Assembly: GCA_030549205.1 (NCBI GenBank)
Contig: JAUKTV010000006.1
Coordinates: forward strand, 2,374,501 to 2,438,500
Length of the DNA: 64,000 nucleotides
Reading direction: 5' to 3'
DNA from: Apiosordaria backusii
Lineage: Eukaryota; Ascomycota; Sordariomycetes; Sordariales; Lasiosphaeriaceae
Shown one piece after another: positions 63,006 to 64,000 of this stretch (position 1 is its first letter; each line of letters begins with the position of its first letter). The position numbers and the translations under genes were made by a program. The notes beneath the pieces are model-generated. The model made no database searches, had not been told where the DNA came from, and was given only the letters and a program-made list of their open reading frames with translations.

Positions 63006-64000
63006 ATGGTCGGTATCTATGACAGCGGGCCCTACGAGGACCCGTTCGCTTGGGCAGGGTCCGATCTGGAACTGGCCCTCCTCGCCCAGCAGCAGCAACA
63101 CCAGCAAGATCAACAACAGCTCGACCAGTTCGCCAGGTCCACGCCCCCCGAGGACCTCACCTTTTCTGCCGGGGCGGTACACCACCCACAACGACGACAT
63201 CATGACTTCCCAATGCCCCTATCACCCATTGGGGGAAAGTCGGGATCGGTCTCCCTCCCACCGGACCAGGCCTACCTTTCTCTGACGCACCCCCTCCAAG
63301 ACTTTGAGAATGCAACCATGACAGACGCCGGTGTTGCCCGGCCTTATCTCCCCCCTAATCATACTGGTAACATGGATCTGGACTTGGACTTGGAAGCCTT
63401 GGGTATTCCGGCATTCCCATCAACCTCAACCGGAGCTCACGACCCATCCATGACGGCAGAGTCCCTTGGCTCACAGTTGGAAGCGGCACGGAATCTCATA
63501 TCTACCCTTCAGGCTTCCCTGACGAAAATAACTCGGGAGCGTGACCAAGCCCGGATGCAGCTTTCTACAGCGAGCAATGAGCTTTACACTGCTCGTCAGG
63601 TGGAAAAGAGGTTACGGGTTGAGCGAGACGAGGCCCACGCGGAAAGGAAACAGATCAAAGCGCAGGTTGAAACGTTAAAGAAAGAGAGGGCAATGGGGAA
63701 GATGAACGAGTCACGGCTGCGGAGGGAGAGGAACGAAGCTAGAATGGCGCTGGTATTCAAGGGGGTGGGGGTGCCGCCTCATGCTGGGGCGAGGGGGATA
63801 AGGGTGTCTGGTGGGCAGACTGGGCTTGGGGCTGTTGGGCTGGGGCCGGGGGAGAGGGATATGGACAGCATGGATGAGGGGATGGGGGTTTTGAAAGTCA
63901 GAAGGAGGGACTGGGTGGGCTGTTTGGGGGGACGTCGACGGAGGAGTCCTCGCCTGCGGGGGATGGGGAGGGGGCGCCGGTTGGGGCAGCTCCTGTTCAA
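63006..64000 (+). CDS. coiled-coil protein, 3' end missing, probable frameshift near the edge
   Basis: The ATG at 63006 opens a frame that continues to the window end. The N-terminal 150 residues are Gln/Pro/Asp-rich (LLAQQQQHQQDQQQLDQF) and disordered. A long coiled coil covers about 155-255 (SQLEAARNLISTLQASLTKI, QVEKRLRVERDEAHAERKQI, LRRERNEARMAL). From about 63890 this frame turns into Arg-rich low complexity, while the frame one base off reads naturally (SQKEGLGGLFGGTSTEES). One extra G in the G5 run at 63884-63888 would join them. The layout resembles fungal coiled-coil regulatory or scaffold proteins; no family was recognised. Confidence 0.65.
   Translation, partial: MVGIYDSGPYEDPFAWAGSDLELALLAQQQQHQQDQQQLDQFARSTPPEDLTFSAGAVHHPQRRHHDFPMPLSPIGGKSGSVSLPPDQAYLSLTHPLQDFENATMTDAGVARPYLPPNHTGNMDLDLDLEALGIPAFPSTSTGAHDPSMTAESLGSQLEAARNLISTLQASLTKITRERDQARMQLSTASNELYTARQVEKRLRVERDEAHAERKQIKAQVETLKKERAMGKMNESRLRRERNEARMALVFKGVGVPPHAGARGIRVSGGQTGLGAVGLGPGERDMDSMDEGMGVLKVRRRDWVGCLGGRRRRSPRLRGMGRGRRLGQLLF
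63884..63888 (+). other. G5 run at the probable frameshift of the last gene
   Basis: Upstream, the first frame is the coding one and the alternative frame has a stop (TGA) close before this run; downstream only the alternative frame looks protein-like. The shift therefore falls at or next to this run. Confidence 0.5.

Overview
This is nuclear DNA of a filamentous ascomycete. Genes are split by short introns of 47-81 bp (one is 499 bp) with GTATGT/GTACGT/GTAAGT donors and CTGAC/CTAAC-type branch sites. Two of three tRNA genes carry a 14-nt intron after position 37. The gene set (ATG26 sterol glucosyltransferase with GRAM-PH-GRAM, an AA9 cellulose monooxygenase, HET domains, GPI-type secreted proteins) fits Pezizomycotina. 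Intron placement, GC content and the abundance of intergenic TACCTAGGTA-like words suggest a Sordariomycete, probably Sordariales; the order is inference. No virus, CRISPR array, rRNA or intact transposon was seen.

Region 1, 1-29600, is accessory. It opens with the 3' part of a Thr-rich GPI-type surface protein carrying six in-frame 30-bp repeats. Then come three members of one unnamed four-cysteine secreted family (two intact on the minus strand, one broken on the plus strand), a multi-pass membrane protein, an AA9 LPMO, a hexapeptide-repeat acetyltransferase convergent with an ADP-ribosylglycohydrolase, a large membrane protein, a subtilisin-like protease without signal peptide, tRNA-Cys, a frameshifted Cys-pair protein, a class III aminotransferase, a truncated HET domain, a Cdc123/D123-like protein, an 8-Cys small secreted protein, an internally deleted old yellow enzyme, a HET-like protein and a short unknown ORF.

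Region 2, 29600-56200, is dense and conserved: an Mtf2-like mitochondrial protein divergent from CMR1 (WD40, DNA damage), ATG26, FCP1 (RNA polymerase II CTD phosphatase), the GRIM-19/NDUFA13 subunit of complex I, tRNA-Lys, condensin subunit CND1 head-to-head with CDC7 kinase, and the Fe-S helicase CHL1. CMR1, CND1, CDC7 and CHL1 all act in replication or chromosome maintenance.

Region 3, 56200-64000, is accessory again: an orphan three-exon protein, tRNA-Thr, a multi-pass membrane protein with signal peptide, and the 5' part of a coiled-coil protein that runs off the window.

At larger scale, coding strands are C-rich early and G-rich late in most long genes on both strands, so GC skew flips inside genes. 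Many gaps between genes hold short TACC/GGTA palindromes.
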